A program made the position numbers and the translations under genes. From contig BQJA01000013.1 of assembly GCA_021604405.1 (NCBI GenBank), positions 1 to 53,667 of the forward strand: 53,667 bases of DNA, read 5' to 3'. Below the pieces are notes generated by a model. It was given only the letters and a program-made list of their open reading frames with translations. It had not been told where the DNA came from and ran no database searches. This document shows, one piece after another, positions 1 to 8,116 of this stretch. Numbering within the stretch: position 1 is the stretch's first letter; every line of letters starts with the position of its first letter. This DNA is from Nitrosomonas sp. (lineage in GTDB: Bacteria; Pseudomonadota; Gammaproteobacteria; Burkholderiales; Nitrosomonadaceae).

Positions 1-468
1 ATAGATTTAAATGAAAATCTTATTCTCAGCAGCAAAATTGACAAAGGGCCGCAACAGGATTTTTTTGCCGCTGAAATAGAACCTTATGTGGATAATAAGC
101 AGATCATCTTTTATCCCCCAGTGGACCAAAAAACCAAACAAAAATTATTCTCCCAGGCAAAATGTTTTTTGTTTCCCATTGATTGGGAAGAGCCGTTCGG
201 ATTAGTCATGCTCGAGGCGATGGCCAGCGGCACACCCGTTGTGGCGTTTAAGCGCGGTTCTGTGCCCGAGGTTATCCACGATGGCAAGACTGGTTTTTAC
301 GTAGAAAACTATCAAGCGTTTCTTACCGCAGTTAAAAATATTGATCGCATTTCGCCCGATGATTGTCGCGCTCATGTGGAAAGGAATTTCAGCGTAAAAA
401 AAATGACCGACAATTATCTCGCTGTGTACGAAAAGATATTGGGGATATCCCAATCACCACAATTCTAA
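1..468 (+). CDS. GT4-type glycosyltransferase, C-terminal part (5' end outside window)
   Basis: The reading frame is open from base 1, so only the last 155 residues are present. They match the C-terminal nucleotide-sugar-binding Rossmann half of GT-B, family 4 enzymes: a 'YPPVD' segment followed by 'CLFP'-like core 'CFLFPIDWEEPFGLVMLEA', whose Glu-x7-Glu arrangement (EPFGLVMLE) is the retaining-glycosyltransferase motif that contacts the donor sugar, then 'MASGTPVVAFKRGSVPEVI' and 'GFYVEN'. The enzyme would move a sugar from a nucleotide-sugar donor to an unknown acceptor. It ends 51 bp from the end of a convergent debranching-type glucosidase, a pairing that fits glucan or glucosyl-solute metabolism, though substrate cannot be read from this fragment. 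Confidence 0.85.
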   Translation: MDLNENLILSSKIDKGPQQDFFAAEIEPYVDNKQIIFYPPVDQKTKQKLFSQAKCFLFPIDWEEPFGLVMLEAMASGTPVVAFKRGSVPEVIHDGKTGFYVENYQAFLTAVKNIDRISPDDCRAHVERNFSVKKMTDNYLAVYEKILGISQSPQF

Positions 469-519
469 GATACACGATTAACTCGGCAAAAAATAAAAAC
501 AGACAAAAAAGATTTTCTG

Positions 520-2703
520 TTACTTTACCACCTTAATTTCAACCTCACCTTCTTTATGTAGTACATAGACGCTTACATCTTTATCGTGGCGTTGTAGCGC
601 AAAGTCTATGGACGATTGACCGATACGCAGATTTCTAATCTCGATTTTTTCCAAATAATCGGGCAAATGAGGATAATAAAAACACACTGAGGGTTTCTCT
701 TCTCCACAGGAAATTCCCAGTCCGAAACAAGCCTCTAAAAGATAGAAAACGGTAGTGGCTGCCCAGGCTTGAGGGGTGCAGGCGACCGGATACAGTGTCG
801 GTCCCTGGGCCGGTCGCCGTCGAAAGCCGCAGAACAGTTCAGGAAGGCGATACAGATCCAGGGCGTTGGCAACATTGAAAAGGCCAGTCAAGATTTGCAT
901 TGCCTCGTTCTTGAAGCCATACCGGGAAAGCCCCATGGCAATAAGGCTATTGTCATGAGGCCAGACAGCGCCATTGTGGTAAGACATCGGATTGTAATTG
1001 GCCTCACTGGCGGCAATGGTCCGGATGCCCCACTCGGAAAATGATTTGTTACTGAATAATGTTTCAACCAACCGCTGCGCGTGCTCGGGAAATGCAATTC
1101 CTGTCAATAGTGTGTGTCCGGCATTTGAAGAACGGACTTCGCAGGGAAGCTTGTCACCATCCAGTGCAATCGCATAAGTAGCAATCTCCTCACACCAAAA
1201 AGCTTGGTTGAATTTTAATTTCAATTGTCGCGCTTTTTGTTTAAATCCACTTGCCAACTTCTCTTCATGTAACATCTCGGCCAGTTTGGCCGCCTGCTCC
1301 CAGGCGCCATACACATAGGCCTGAACTTCGCAAAGTGCAATTGGACCTTTTGCAGAACGGCCGTCAGCATGAAAAATAGAATCATCTGAATCCTTCCAGC
1401 CCTGATGCACCAGACCTTTCGTCGCATGCTGCGCATATTCAACAAAACCATCGCCATCAATATCGCCGTAGCGCTCGATCCATAACAAGGCCTGCTCGAT
1501 ATTTGTCCAAATCTCTTCGATAAAAGCACGGTCGCCAGTGCGTTCATAATAAGCGCCAGCCAGCATCACGAACATAGGCGTTGCATCCGCCGTGCCATAA
1601 TATTTTTCGAAAGCGATTTCTCCACACCGGGCCATTTCACCCTGACGGGTTTCGTGGAGAATTTTACCTGGTTCAGCCTCCTGATCCGGATTAAGTTCAT
1701 GCGCCTGATTTGCAGCGAGATAGGCAAGCACGCCCCTGGCGACGTCAGGATTAAACCAGAGGCATTGCAGAGCCGTAATGATGCCATCCCGTCCGAATGG
1801 GGTACTAAACCAGGGGACACCCGCATAAGGATAGAGTCCCTGCGGCGTTTCGCTGATTAACATGTGCAAGTCAGCCAGGGAGCGTTTCAGCCAATTGTTG
1901 AACTGCTCGCTGGAGGTATGGATTGCACAATCCTGGCGTCGAAAATTTTCCACTATCCGGGAAATATTTGTATAGGCATCCGCATAGTTGGTATTCCGTG
2001 GAACGACGCCAGCAGATTCACAGCTTATTTTTAAATAAAAATTATTTTCCTCCCGAGGCAAAAGATGCAGGTTCAAGTGAATCGCTGAAGCCGTAATATC
2101 GTGCGGTGTTAATGACAGCCAGAGACGGGTGCGACGGGTAACGCCATCTAATCCCACGTAGCTGAAGATAACTTCCTGGTCGTTGACTTCTTCTTTCAGG
2201 TGTTGTCCATTTTTTCTGCGTTTAGTACCTCTAACTTCAAATATATCAGCGTAATCGGCGGCATATTCAAGGACAAGGGAAAACTCTATTGGCGCACATC
2301 CAAAATTGATGATTCGGAAATGCGAATGACACACACTCTCCCACAGCAGGACGGAACGGAAAATATGCAAAGTGTCTTTAGGAATAACAATCGTTTCGTT
2401 TTTATATAATTCCGGATTGGTATAGTCCGCAACAAGAAGACTGTTATCTTCCAAAATTGTGGAGTTTAATAGCATCGGGCGGCTACCGTCAGCGAAAAGC
2501 AGCTCCAGCTTGGAGAGAAAGCGTGTGTCCTGGTGATATATTCCCAGCTCTCCCTTGCCAGGGGTTGCTGAGCGGATATCGCCATAGTGGTCAAATACAG
2601 CAAAGCTATCACTATATTTCAGCACGCGGGTACGATCATCAAAGCGCCCGGAAATCACTGCCGCATCATGCTGGCCGGTATTCTGAATAATCTCATTCTT
2701 CAT
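520..2703 (-). CDS. Amylo-alpha-1,6-glucosidase / glycogen debranching enzyme-type protein
   Basis: This 727-residue protein has the two-part layout of bacterial GDE-type glucosidases: an N-terminal beta-sandwich (about residues 25-215, starting near 'YSDSFAVFDHYGDI') and a C-terminal (alpha/alpha)6 barrel. Barrel landmarks are 'GVPWFSTPFGRDGIITALQ' and, near residue 600, 'NPMSYHNGAVWPHDNSLIA', both typical of this family. It would hydrolyse alpha-1,6 or related alpha-glucosidic bonds in the cytoplasm; no signal peptide is seen. The frame is open upstream to a TTG at 2760, but ATG 2703 is preferred because family similarity begins after it and because a short ORF with a strong ribosome site overlaps it, so translation may be coupled. 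True substrate (glycogen, trehalose-like solute or other) is unknown. Confidence 0.85.
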   Translation of the reverse strand: MKNEIIQNTGQHDAAVISGRFDDRTRVLKYSDSFAVFDHYGDIRSATPGKGELGIYHQDTRFLSKLELLFADGSRPMLLNSTILEDNSLLVADYTNPELYKNETIVIPKDTLHIFRSVLLWESVCHSHFRIINFGCAPIEFSLVLEYAADYADIFEVRGTKRRKNGQHLKEEVNDQEVIFSYVGLDGVTRRTRLWLSLTPHDITASAIHLNLHLLPREENNFYLKISCESAGVVPRNTNYADAYTNISRIVENFRRQDCAIHTSSEQFNNWLKRSLADLHMLISETPQGLYPYAGVPWFSTPFGRDGIITALQCLWFNPDVARGVLAYLAANQAHELNPDQEAEPGKILHETRQGEMARCGEIAFEKYYGTADATPMFVMLAGAYYERTGDRAFIEEIWTNIEQALLWIERYGDIDGDGFVEYAQHATKGLVHQGWKDSDDSIFHADGRSAKGPIALCEVQAYVYGAWEQAAKLAEMLHEEKLASGFKQKARQLKLKFNQAFWCEEIATYAIALDGDKLPCEVRSSNAGHTLLTGIAFPEHAQRLVETLFSNKSFSEWGIRTIAASEANYNPMSYHNGAVWPHDNSLIAMGLSRYGFKNEAMQILTGLFNVANALDLYRLPELFCGFRRRPAQGPTLYPVACTPQAWAATTVFYLLEACFGLGISCGEEKPSVCFYYPHLPDYLEKIEIRNLRIGQSSIDFALQRHDKDVSVYVLHKEGEVEIKVVK

Positions 2704-2845
2704 AACAGCGTCCGTTTTTTCTAAATAAAATTTCAAAGCAAAAATCAACCAGGACACCAAATTTTCTCACACGATCACGAAGCACAGCAACACCGGTGAA
2801 AAAACGCTCGATTATCTTTGTGGCAATAACAAATCCGAAACGCAT
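2693..2845 (-). CDS. Putative 50-residue leader peptide overlapping the glucosidase start
   Basis: An uninterrupted 50-codon frame starts with ATG at 2845 behind GGAGG, seven bases upstream, one of the strongest Shine-Dalgarno sequences in the window. Its TGA (2695-2693) lies just past the glucosidase ATG at 2703, in another frame, so ribosomes ending here could reinitiate on the glucosidase. The peptide begins MRFGFVIATKIIERFF, is basic and partly amphipathic, and matches no family I recognise. It may be a real small protein, a leader that couples translation, or chance. The glucosidase ATG itself has only a weak ribosome site, which favours the coupling idea. Confidence 0.4.
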   Translation of the reverse strand: MRFGFVIATKIIERFFTGVAVLRDRVRKFGVLVDFCFEILFRKNGRCYEE

Positions 2846-3394
2846 GCTCTTTCCTCCAGAACCTCACAAATAATCTGTGATTCTTGTTAATTATCAAATA
2901 TATGCCAAAATATTAGCTGTCCCGAGCCAGTACTTTTCTTAACCATTGCGCATCGCTTGCATTTGCGCGATGCAATTGTAACTTTCTAATCTGCATCGGC
3001 ACCATCTCAACGTCAAGGAGCTGACTGCTTTCTGGTTTTAATGCAACAAAATACATCAACGTTCATTCATCCCGAAATTCCTCATGACCATCAATATCTT
3101 TATAGTTATTAAAAAATTCCCGCAACCATAAAGAATAAGCTTTCTTTTATAGACTTCTATCCCTCTGAAATAATTTGATGAGTGACCATAAACAACATCC
3201 ACTTGCGCTTCATCAATCATACGATGAGTAAATGCGCGTTGTGTGAGTCCAATCTGGCAACCTTAGTTTCCACTCCAGTGGAGAGAAACGATCGCCACAT
3301 CACCTTACCGTTTTATTTCTATTACCTGTCTCGTGATGGCTTCAATCGAGCCAGTTACAAAAATTGTATGTAACAAACACGATGCAGATCGGAG
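2846..3394. other. Intergenic, no gene recognised
   Basis: No frame here has both a credible ribosome site and recognisable protein similarity. The stretch is AT-rich with scattered short frames on both strands. The promoter for the leader ORF and glucosidase should lie at its left edge, just above 2860, but I see no convincing -35/-10 pair. Confidence 0.5.
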
Positions 3395-4183
3395 ATGATG
3401 CTCGTCTGGCGGGACGCGATATTATCGATGGCCGGATTGGCAGCGAGCTTTTTGCAACTGCTCAACAGTTTAGATTGTCCGGTGAAATCATGGGTAATGC
3501 CAGGAAAATGCGGCGCGTACTGCGCGCGACCCGGCGCCAGAATCGATGGAAACGTGTTTTACGCCAGCCGGGCAGAACGGAAAATTCTTGATGACGCAAT
3601 CGTGACAGGACAAATCCATCCCGCCGATATGCAATGTTTGTTTGCCGATGGATAGTTAAAGAACTGGACCTGGTATATCGTGGCCGCCGTATTTGGTACG
3701 CGGTTCGCACTGGTTTTGGGTTCTGGGTTCTGGGTTCTGGGTACTGCGCTGCAACTTGCCACGCCTAGTGTATTGTCGCGCGCAGCCGCAGCGGCGGCTG
3801 ACTGACCGTAGGCGTCTCTGGGTCGCGGTCTCATCCTTGCTCTTATGCTAACCGGCGCCGTGACACTGCTAATGGCACCTGTTATCGTCGCGCCCATAGG
3901 TTTATTTGCCTTGGCCGCCTACTTCGTGCTGCTTACATTCGCATTTATCACAATCTTTTTCCGTATTGGCTTATTCGTGCGCAGTTTTCCAGCTGTAAAG
4001 ACATTTCAATCAGTTTTGGACAAAGAATTCTATGGACCGCCGCGGCAACCTCAGTCACTTTTCGCGGATAAATACCATGGCAGCACACCCGAAAAGATCC
4101 TTTCCGTTAGTCAAGTCGCTGACGTTGCAAGCGTCAGTAATAAATTAACGCTGCCATATAATCCAGCAAGGCATGACGATTAA
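3395..4183 (+). pseudogene. Possible decayed membrane-protein gene with internal stops
   Basis: One frame (starting ATG 3395 after GGAG) reads as protein-like across three open blocks broken by TAG at 3653 and by TGA/TAG near 3801-3807. Block one ends in 'ILDDAIVTGQIHPADMQ'. Block two holds a hydrophobic segment 'WYIVAAVFGTRF' continuing through the 7-bp repeat. Block three (from ATG 3845) has about 45 strongly hydrophobic residues, then a polar tail ending 'SVSNKLTLPYNPARHDD'. Staying in one frame across stops suggests a degraded gene or stop-codon drift, but no family is recognised and the minus strand is also partly open, so chance remains possible. Confidence 0.28.
3711..3745 (+). repeat. 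7-bp tandem repeat (GGGTTCT), about four units
   Basis: GGGTTCT occurs at 3718-3724, 3725-3731 and 3732-3738, followed by GGGTACT at 3739-3745 with one mismatch. A weaker unit TGGTTTT precedes it. A unit length not divisible by three would shift any reading frame through it if the copy number changed. It lies inside the decayed frame described for 3395-4183. Confidence 0.85.
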
Positions 4184-4299
4184 CCACGCGCATCCTGATC
4201 CAAGCCCTTGAACTATCATTGCGAATGAATGGCACCGGTGGCAATGCTGGTCTACACAGAATGGTGATTTATCAAAAATAACAGGCCAACCAGCTATTT

Positions 4300-5133
4300 T
4301 TATCGCAGCAGGAACGATTTAACGGTATTGATACGCCGATTGTGTATCAGCACATTCCGGTCCATAAAGGGATGCGCCATTTCAGGGTCTACCATCACAA
4401 ATGCGCCGCGTTTCTTAGCTAATTCAACAAGTTCCCTTGACATTGCCGGTTTAACGACTGAGTCCTTCAACCCGGTAACAAAGTACAGGTTTGAACTGTC
4501 TTTCGGAAGATTTTCGACAGGATCATATACGCGCGGGCAACCGTAATCCGATAATCTGCTGGGTGTCGAGTCGATGACGACACGCCTATCCTCCACCCTG
4601 CCATCCAATGCGTCGAGTAGTACAATGCCACCAAAAGACATCCCATAAAATAGACGCGTTGGATAAAGCTGGGAATCCAAGTGGTCTATGATCTCCTGAT
4701 AATCATTGACAATTGCTTTAAGCCTGCGCTTTCCCTGAGATCTGCCATAACCGCGATAATCAAAAATATAGACATCAAAACCGGATTGAGAAAATTCGAT
4801 AAAGCTTCCCAGCACCTGGTCAGCCAGCATTGCATTCCCCTGCGCCACTAGTAAATAGCCATTAGCAGTCAGCGCACGGCCGGATAACATAGCGTTAAGT
4901 CGATAGCCTTGTAATGTACGGCCGTCTGTGGTCGCAATGGAGATAGACTCAACATTTGAAAAACCGGATACACGTGAAGAATCCGGTTCGCCTGCCATAC
5001 TGCTCCAGCGCCAGAAGACAAAGGGTTCCTTTATGCCACATACAGCTTTCTCCTGTTTTGATCCCATTGCCCACGCAGAACCAGCAAAAAACATCAATAA
5101 CAATAAAACAAACCAGCCTCTGGTCCTCTGCAT
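4300..5133 (-). CDS. Exported alpha/beta-hydrolase fold protein
   Basis: From ATG 5133 the protein has 277 residues and opens with a signal peptide (MQRTRGWFVLLLLMFFAGSAWA, cleavage after AWA), so it is periplasmic or membrane-associated. The hydrolase core shows 'FDYRGYGRSQG' (about 124-134), nucleophile elbow GMSFGG with Ser166, candidate acid Asp224 (GLKDS) and His254 (MAHPF). This resembles BAAT/YfhR-like serine hydrolases, which act on esters or similar bonds; the substrate is unknown. The frame continues upstream to 5331, but ATG 5133 is chosen because it puts the signal peptide at the N-terminus. A second ATG at 5157 is possible. No strong ribosome site precedes either. Confidence 0.75.
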   Translation of the reverse strand: MQRTRGWFVLLLLMFFAGSAWAMGSKQEKAVCGIKEPFVFWRWSSMAGEPDSSRVSGFSNVESISIATTDGRTLQGYRLNAMLSGRALTANGYLLVAQGNAMLADQVLGSFIEFSQSGFDVYIFDYRGYGRSQGKRRLKAIVNDYQEIIDHLDSQLYPTRLFYGMSFGGIVLLDALDGRVEDRRVVIDSTPSRLSDYGCPRVYDPVENLPKDSSNLYFVTGLKDSVVKPAMSRELVELAKKRGAFVMVDPEMAHPFMDRNVLIHNRRINTVKSFLLR

Positions 5134-5665
5134 GCGAATAGACTTTAATAGTGCCATTAATGTCTGGTGCCGATCATAATAACGGGTCAAGGCGCTGCAA
5201 TTGTCATAGATTTTTTTTGAGATTCGTGCACAGAACGACGCTGTTGAAACAATTACTCTCCAGAAATCCATTTCCGCGTTAAACCGGAGCGGGTAAAAAA
5301 TATGTGCCAAGGAACTTGCCATTACAATCATTGTTGTCCAGTAGTGGGATACGAAAATAATAACAGCAATAGCGAACGCAACCTATATTTTTCAAATAAT
5401 CCAGGAATACAGCATTTATTCGCAGATATAAACGGAAAACGTTGACGCCAGCCGCTTACACCTCTGGTGAGACTCTCATGCGCCCCAAACACGCATGCAG
5501 CAGTTTCAGTCAAATGCGCCTGCCACTAGCTCAGGCATTACTCCTGTCTCCTTGCAAACGAACAGGAAACAACTAGACCTGATGCAAGTAAAAACTCGAA
5601 ACAAGAAAAATCCCAATAACCGTCAAGCATCCCTTAACATTTTCGTCCAGATAAACCGGGAAACT
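5134..5665. other. Intergenic, no gene recognised
   Basis: About 530 bases between the exported hydrolase and the DUF3175 gene. Short frames exist on both strands but none has a ribosome site plus recognisable content. The hydrolase promoter presumably lies at the left end; no clear terminator or operator is visible. Confidence 0.5.
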
Positions 5666-5950
5666 TTATTCAGTTCGGCCAAAGAGTTTTCGTAATTCTT
5701 TTTTCGCTGCTTCCAGAACAGCTTTTTGCTCAGGTTCGAGATTCTTGCCAGCCCTGTTTATATAAAAGACCAACATAGACATCGCTGAGCGGAAAGGAGG
5801 AGATTTCCGCCGCTGACTCGTTTCAGCTGAATGCTTTAAGGATCGTGCAATCTGGCGTGGATCTTTCCAGGTGAAAACACCCGCTTCCAAGTCCAGTGCA
5901 TTACTTTGTTGCGTTATTTTAGCTGACCAGTTATTTTTCTGCTGATCCAT
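5666..5950 (-). CDS. DUF3175 family protein
   Basis: A 94-residue cytoplasmic protein that I recognise as DUF3175 from its whole pattern: 'WSAKITQQSNALDLEAGVFTW', 'DPRQIARSLKHSAE', 'RRKSPPFRSAMSMLVFYINR' and a C-terminal 'AKKELRKLFGR'. Members are short, basic, single-domain proteins of unknown function, common in soil and freshwater bacteria. Length is typical, so the gene looks intact. The start ATG at 5950 lacks an obvious Shine-Dalgarno sequence. It is flanked by non-coding DNA on both sides and so appears monocistronic. Confidence 0.85.
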   Translation of the reverse strand: MDQQKNNWSAKITQQSNALDLEAGVFTWKDPRQIARSLKHSAETSQRRKSPPFRSAMSMLVFYINRAGKNLEPEQKAVLEAAKKELRKLFGRTE

Positions 5951-6302
5951 TATATGGGTAACTTATTTTCCCTTGATGAATCAAACCGCTTACAAACCAG
6001 AAAAGTACGCGTTTTCATAAAAAGTGTTAAGTAATTCAAAACAAAATGCTTCTAAAACACGCGGCGCTCAATCCGGTTAACCGCGACATCAACAGATTAC
6101 CGAAGTCCTTAAAAAAATCGTGGTTGATTGATACAAACGGTAAATCCAGCAAGGTTTGTTATAATGAAAACAAATTTAGCAAATGCTAAAAAACTTCTTG
6201 AAATAACGTGATTCACTGTAACCGATGTCTTCTTTTGACGTAATATGTTGCCACATTCCGAGCATCTAGGCTTTGTTAACAAGAAGATAGAGGAGAACAA
6301 TT
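5951..6302. other. Intergenic between divergent DUF3175 and ygiW-like genes
   Basis: No gene is seen in these 352 bases, which must carry both divergent promoters. The only symmetric site noted is the 10-bp palindrome TTGTTAACAA at 6273-6282, 20 bases before the ygiW-like ATG. It is between any promoter and the ribosome site and could be an operator, but such AT-rich palindromes arise easily by chance. Confidence 0.45.
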
Positions 6303-6647
6303 ATGATCAGGGCAATTAAAGCAGCGTTTATAATTTTAATACTGACAGCATGTGCCGTCGGCGGTTTCGAAGGCCCTGATGCTACGGCGAGAGTAATGTC
6401 TGTAGCATCCGTCAATGACATGGGAGATGACGCCAAAGTCTTTCTGGAAGGTTTTTTAACCCGACAAATCAGCGATGAACATTACATCTTTAAAGACGAT
6501 ACCGGTGAAATCGAAGTTGAAATCGACGATGAAGATTTTAGGGGTAAAAAAGTCACACCTGATACCAAAATAAGGATTTCGGGCGAAGTTGATCAAGACT
6601 GGGAGTCAACAAAAATAGATGTTGATTATCTGGAAATCCTGGAATAA
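6303..6647 (+). CDS. YgiW/YdeI-type OB-fold (BOF) exported protein
   Basis: This 114-residue protein starts at ATG 6303 behind a good ribosome site (GAGGAG). The N-terminus is a signal sequence containing LTAC at residues 14-17, so it may be a lipoprotein, unlike classical soluble periplasmic YgiW. The remainder fits the bacterial OB-fold BOF domain: 'VMSVASVNDMGDDAKVFLEG', 'YIFKDDTGEIEVEIDDEDF', then 'TKIRISGEVDQDWESTKIDV' and a terminal 'DYLEIL'. In Enterobacteria such proteins are induced by oxidative, acid or cation stress and are proposed to bind small cationic ligands; the ligand here is unknown. It is monocistronic by spacing. Confidence 0.85.
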   Translation: MIRAIKAAFIILILTACAVGGFEGPDATARVMSVASVNDMGDDAKVFLEGFLTRQISDEHYIFKDDTGEIEVEIDDEDFRGKKVTPDTKIRISGEVDQDWESTKIDVDYLEILE

Positions 6648-6874
6648 TCAAATCGCTGTCATGATGGGGTAAGACTGTTGGAATCTGTGGCTTAACAAAA
6701 AATGGCAATTCCTTAAATAGGCAAGTATTTAAGCATATCAGAGGAAAATTTTTTACTCTTGTTTGCATCCCCGTATAGCATAGATCATTTAAGCGGCACA
6801 CAGACGTTCACGATGGCATTTTAAGCAGACATAGAAGAAAATGGTGGATCTGCATTTCAAACGAAGTAGCCCAG

Positions 6875-7786
6875 ATGATTTTATTCGCCCTCCCGCAATA
6901 TAAAAGCATGGGCCAGGAACTGGCCAGGGAAATACCCGGACTTTATTTTGAGAAAATCGCAATTATGCGTTTTTCCAATGCCGAATTATATACCACGGTT
7001 ACAAGCAAAGTTAAAGGTGAACGTTGCATAATTCTTGGATCGCTAGCGCCGCCAGATGAGCAGCTAATTGCGATATGTTTGTTAACACATACCCTTAAAC
7101 AGAAGGGAGCACTGCAAGTAGTGGGGCTTTTCCCTTATCTTGGGTATGCGCGTCAAGATAAAGCCAAAACCGACCAAAGCCATACACTGGCCTGGGCTGG
7201 GAAAATTCTAACAGCATCCGGCCTGGATCAAATCATGACCATCGACATCCACAGTCAATTAGCAGACCAGCTAGTGCCGATACCTATCAAATCATATTTG
7301 CCAACCGGGTTATTCAAAGCAGGGATGCCTGAATTACACCACGCCCCTGATACGACGCTGATAGCGCCTGATGAAGGCGCCACCGGTCGTGCTCATGCTT
7401 TGGCCCGCGAATTAAAACGCGACATGCCTGTGGTTACGTTCAGAAAGAAAAGAACCACTTCTAGCCTAGTTCACACAGCACCACCAAAAATAATTTTGAC
7501 GAAAAACGCGGTCATAATCGACGACATTTTAGATACGGGCGGCACTTTACTTTCATGCGTACGTCAGCTGAAGGGGGCGGGCGTAAATTCTGTTGTTATT
7601 GCAATTACGCATGGATTGTTCACAGGAAGTGATTGGCGAAAATTATTTCATTTTGGGGTCAAACATATCTATGTAACCGACAGTACACCCGAAACCAGAC
7701 AAAACCGCACCAAGCGAGTCTGTAAAATATCCTCAATTCCACTTTTACAAACAATTATTAGCGATCTCCTTCGACAGGAGCCATGA
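6875..7786 (+). CDS. Ribose-phosphate pyrophosphokinase paralogue (archaeal-like PRPP synthetase)
   Basis: The 303-residue protein has the tandem PRTase-fold architecture of PRPP synthetase: ATP-binding loop FPYLGYARQDK (86-96), DIHSQ (124-128), the pyrophosphate/flexible region PDEGATGRA (165-173), a basic loop FRKKRTT (189-195) and the ribose-5-phosphate loop VIIDDILDTGGTL (213-225). It would make PRPP from ribose 5-phosphate and ATP. Several details (DEGA rather than DVGG, KKR basic loop, short length) resemble archaeal-type enzymes more than the housekeeping bacterial Prs, so I regard it as a second, specialised copy; the main prs gene is not in the window. It precedes a GCS2-like ligase and an M14 hydrolase on the same strand. 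Confidence 0.85.
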   Translation: MILFALPQYKSMGQELAREIPGLYFEKIAIMRFSNAELYTTVTSKVKGERCIILGSLAPPDEQLIAICLLTHTLKQKGALQVVGLFPYLGYARQDKAKTDQSHTLAWAGKILTASGLDQIMTIDIHSQLADQLVPIPIKSYLPTGLFKAGMPELHHAPDTTLIAPDEGATGRAHALARELKRDMPVVTFRKKRTTSSLVHTAPPKIILTKNAVIIDDILDTGGTLLSCVRQLKGAGVNSVVIAITHGLFTGSDWRKLFHFGVKHIYVTDSTPETRQNRTKRVCKISSIPLLQTIISDLLRQEP

Positions 7787-8116
7787 TAAAAAACAGATCG
7801 GCAAGTTCGTTCATAACAGTAGCCGCTTTATGGACTGAGCTTACAAAGATGTGAAGGCTGTCGTTTTCATGTAGCGCGGCAGTTGGTCCGATTTTGCATC
7901 ACCTGGCCATCTTGCCTTGCAACTGCCATTTCGCAGCATTGGCACATGAACAAAGAAGCGTTGGATTTGTCGTTCCAAATATTTTCTAGTTGAATGACGA
8001 ACGCGAATATTATTTTTGCAGAGGAATTCGTGCGTACCGTAATAAAGATTAGTTGCACTAACGCTGCTGAAAGGTTAATTTAGTAATCACAAATAAAATA
8101 CCTTGGAGCATCGCAT
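7787..8116. other. Intergenic, no gene recognised
   Basis: This 330-base gap separates the PRPP synthetase paralogue from the ligase-like gene, so the latter probably has its own promoter. The only notable element is the ligase ribosome site GGAG at 8105-8108. A minus-strand frame of about 63 codons in the middle has cysteines but no credible start and is not called. Confidence 0.45.

Noticed and set aside
3711..3745. CRISPR-like or satellite array
   Set aside because: Units are 7 bp and directly adjacent with no spacers; it is a simple tandem repeat.
7867..8058. Minus-strand cysteine-containing frame between the PRPP synthetase and ligase genes
   Set aside because: No credible start region and no family pattern.
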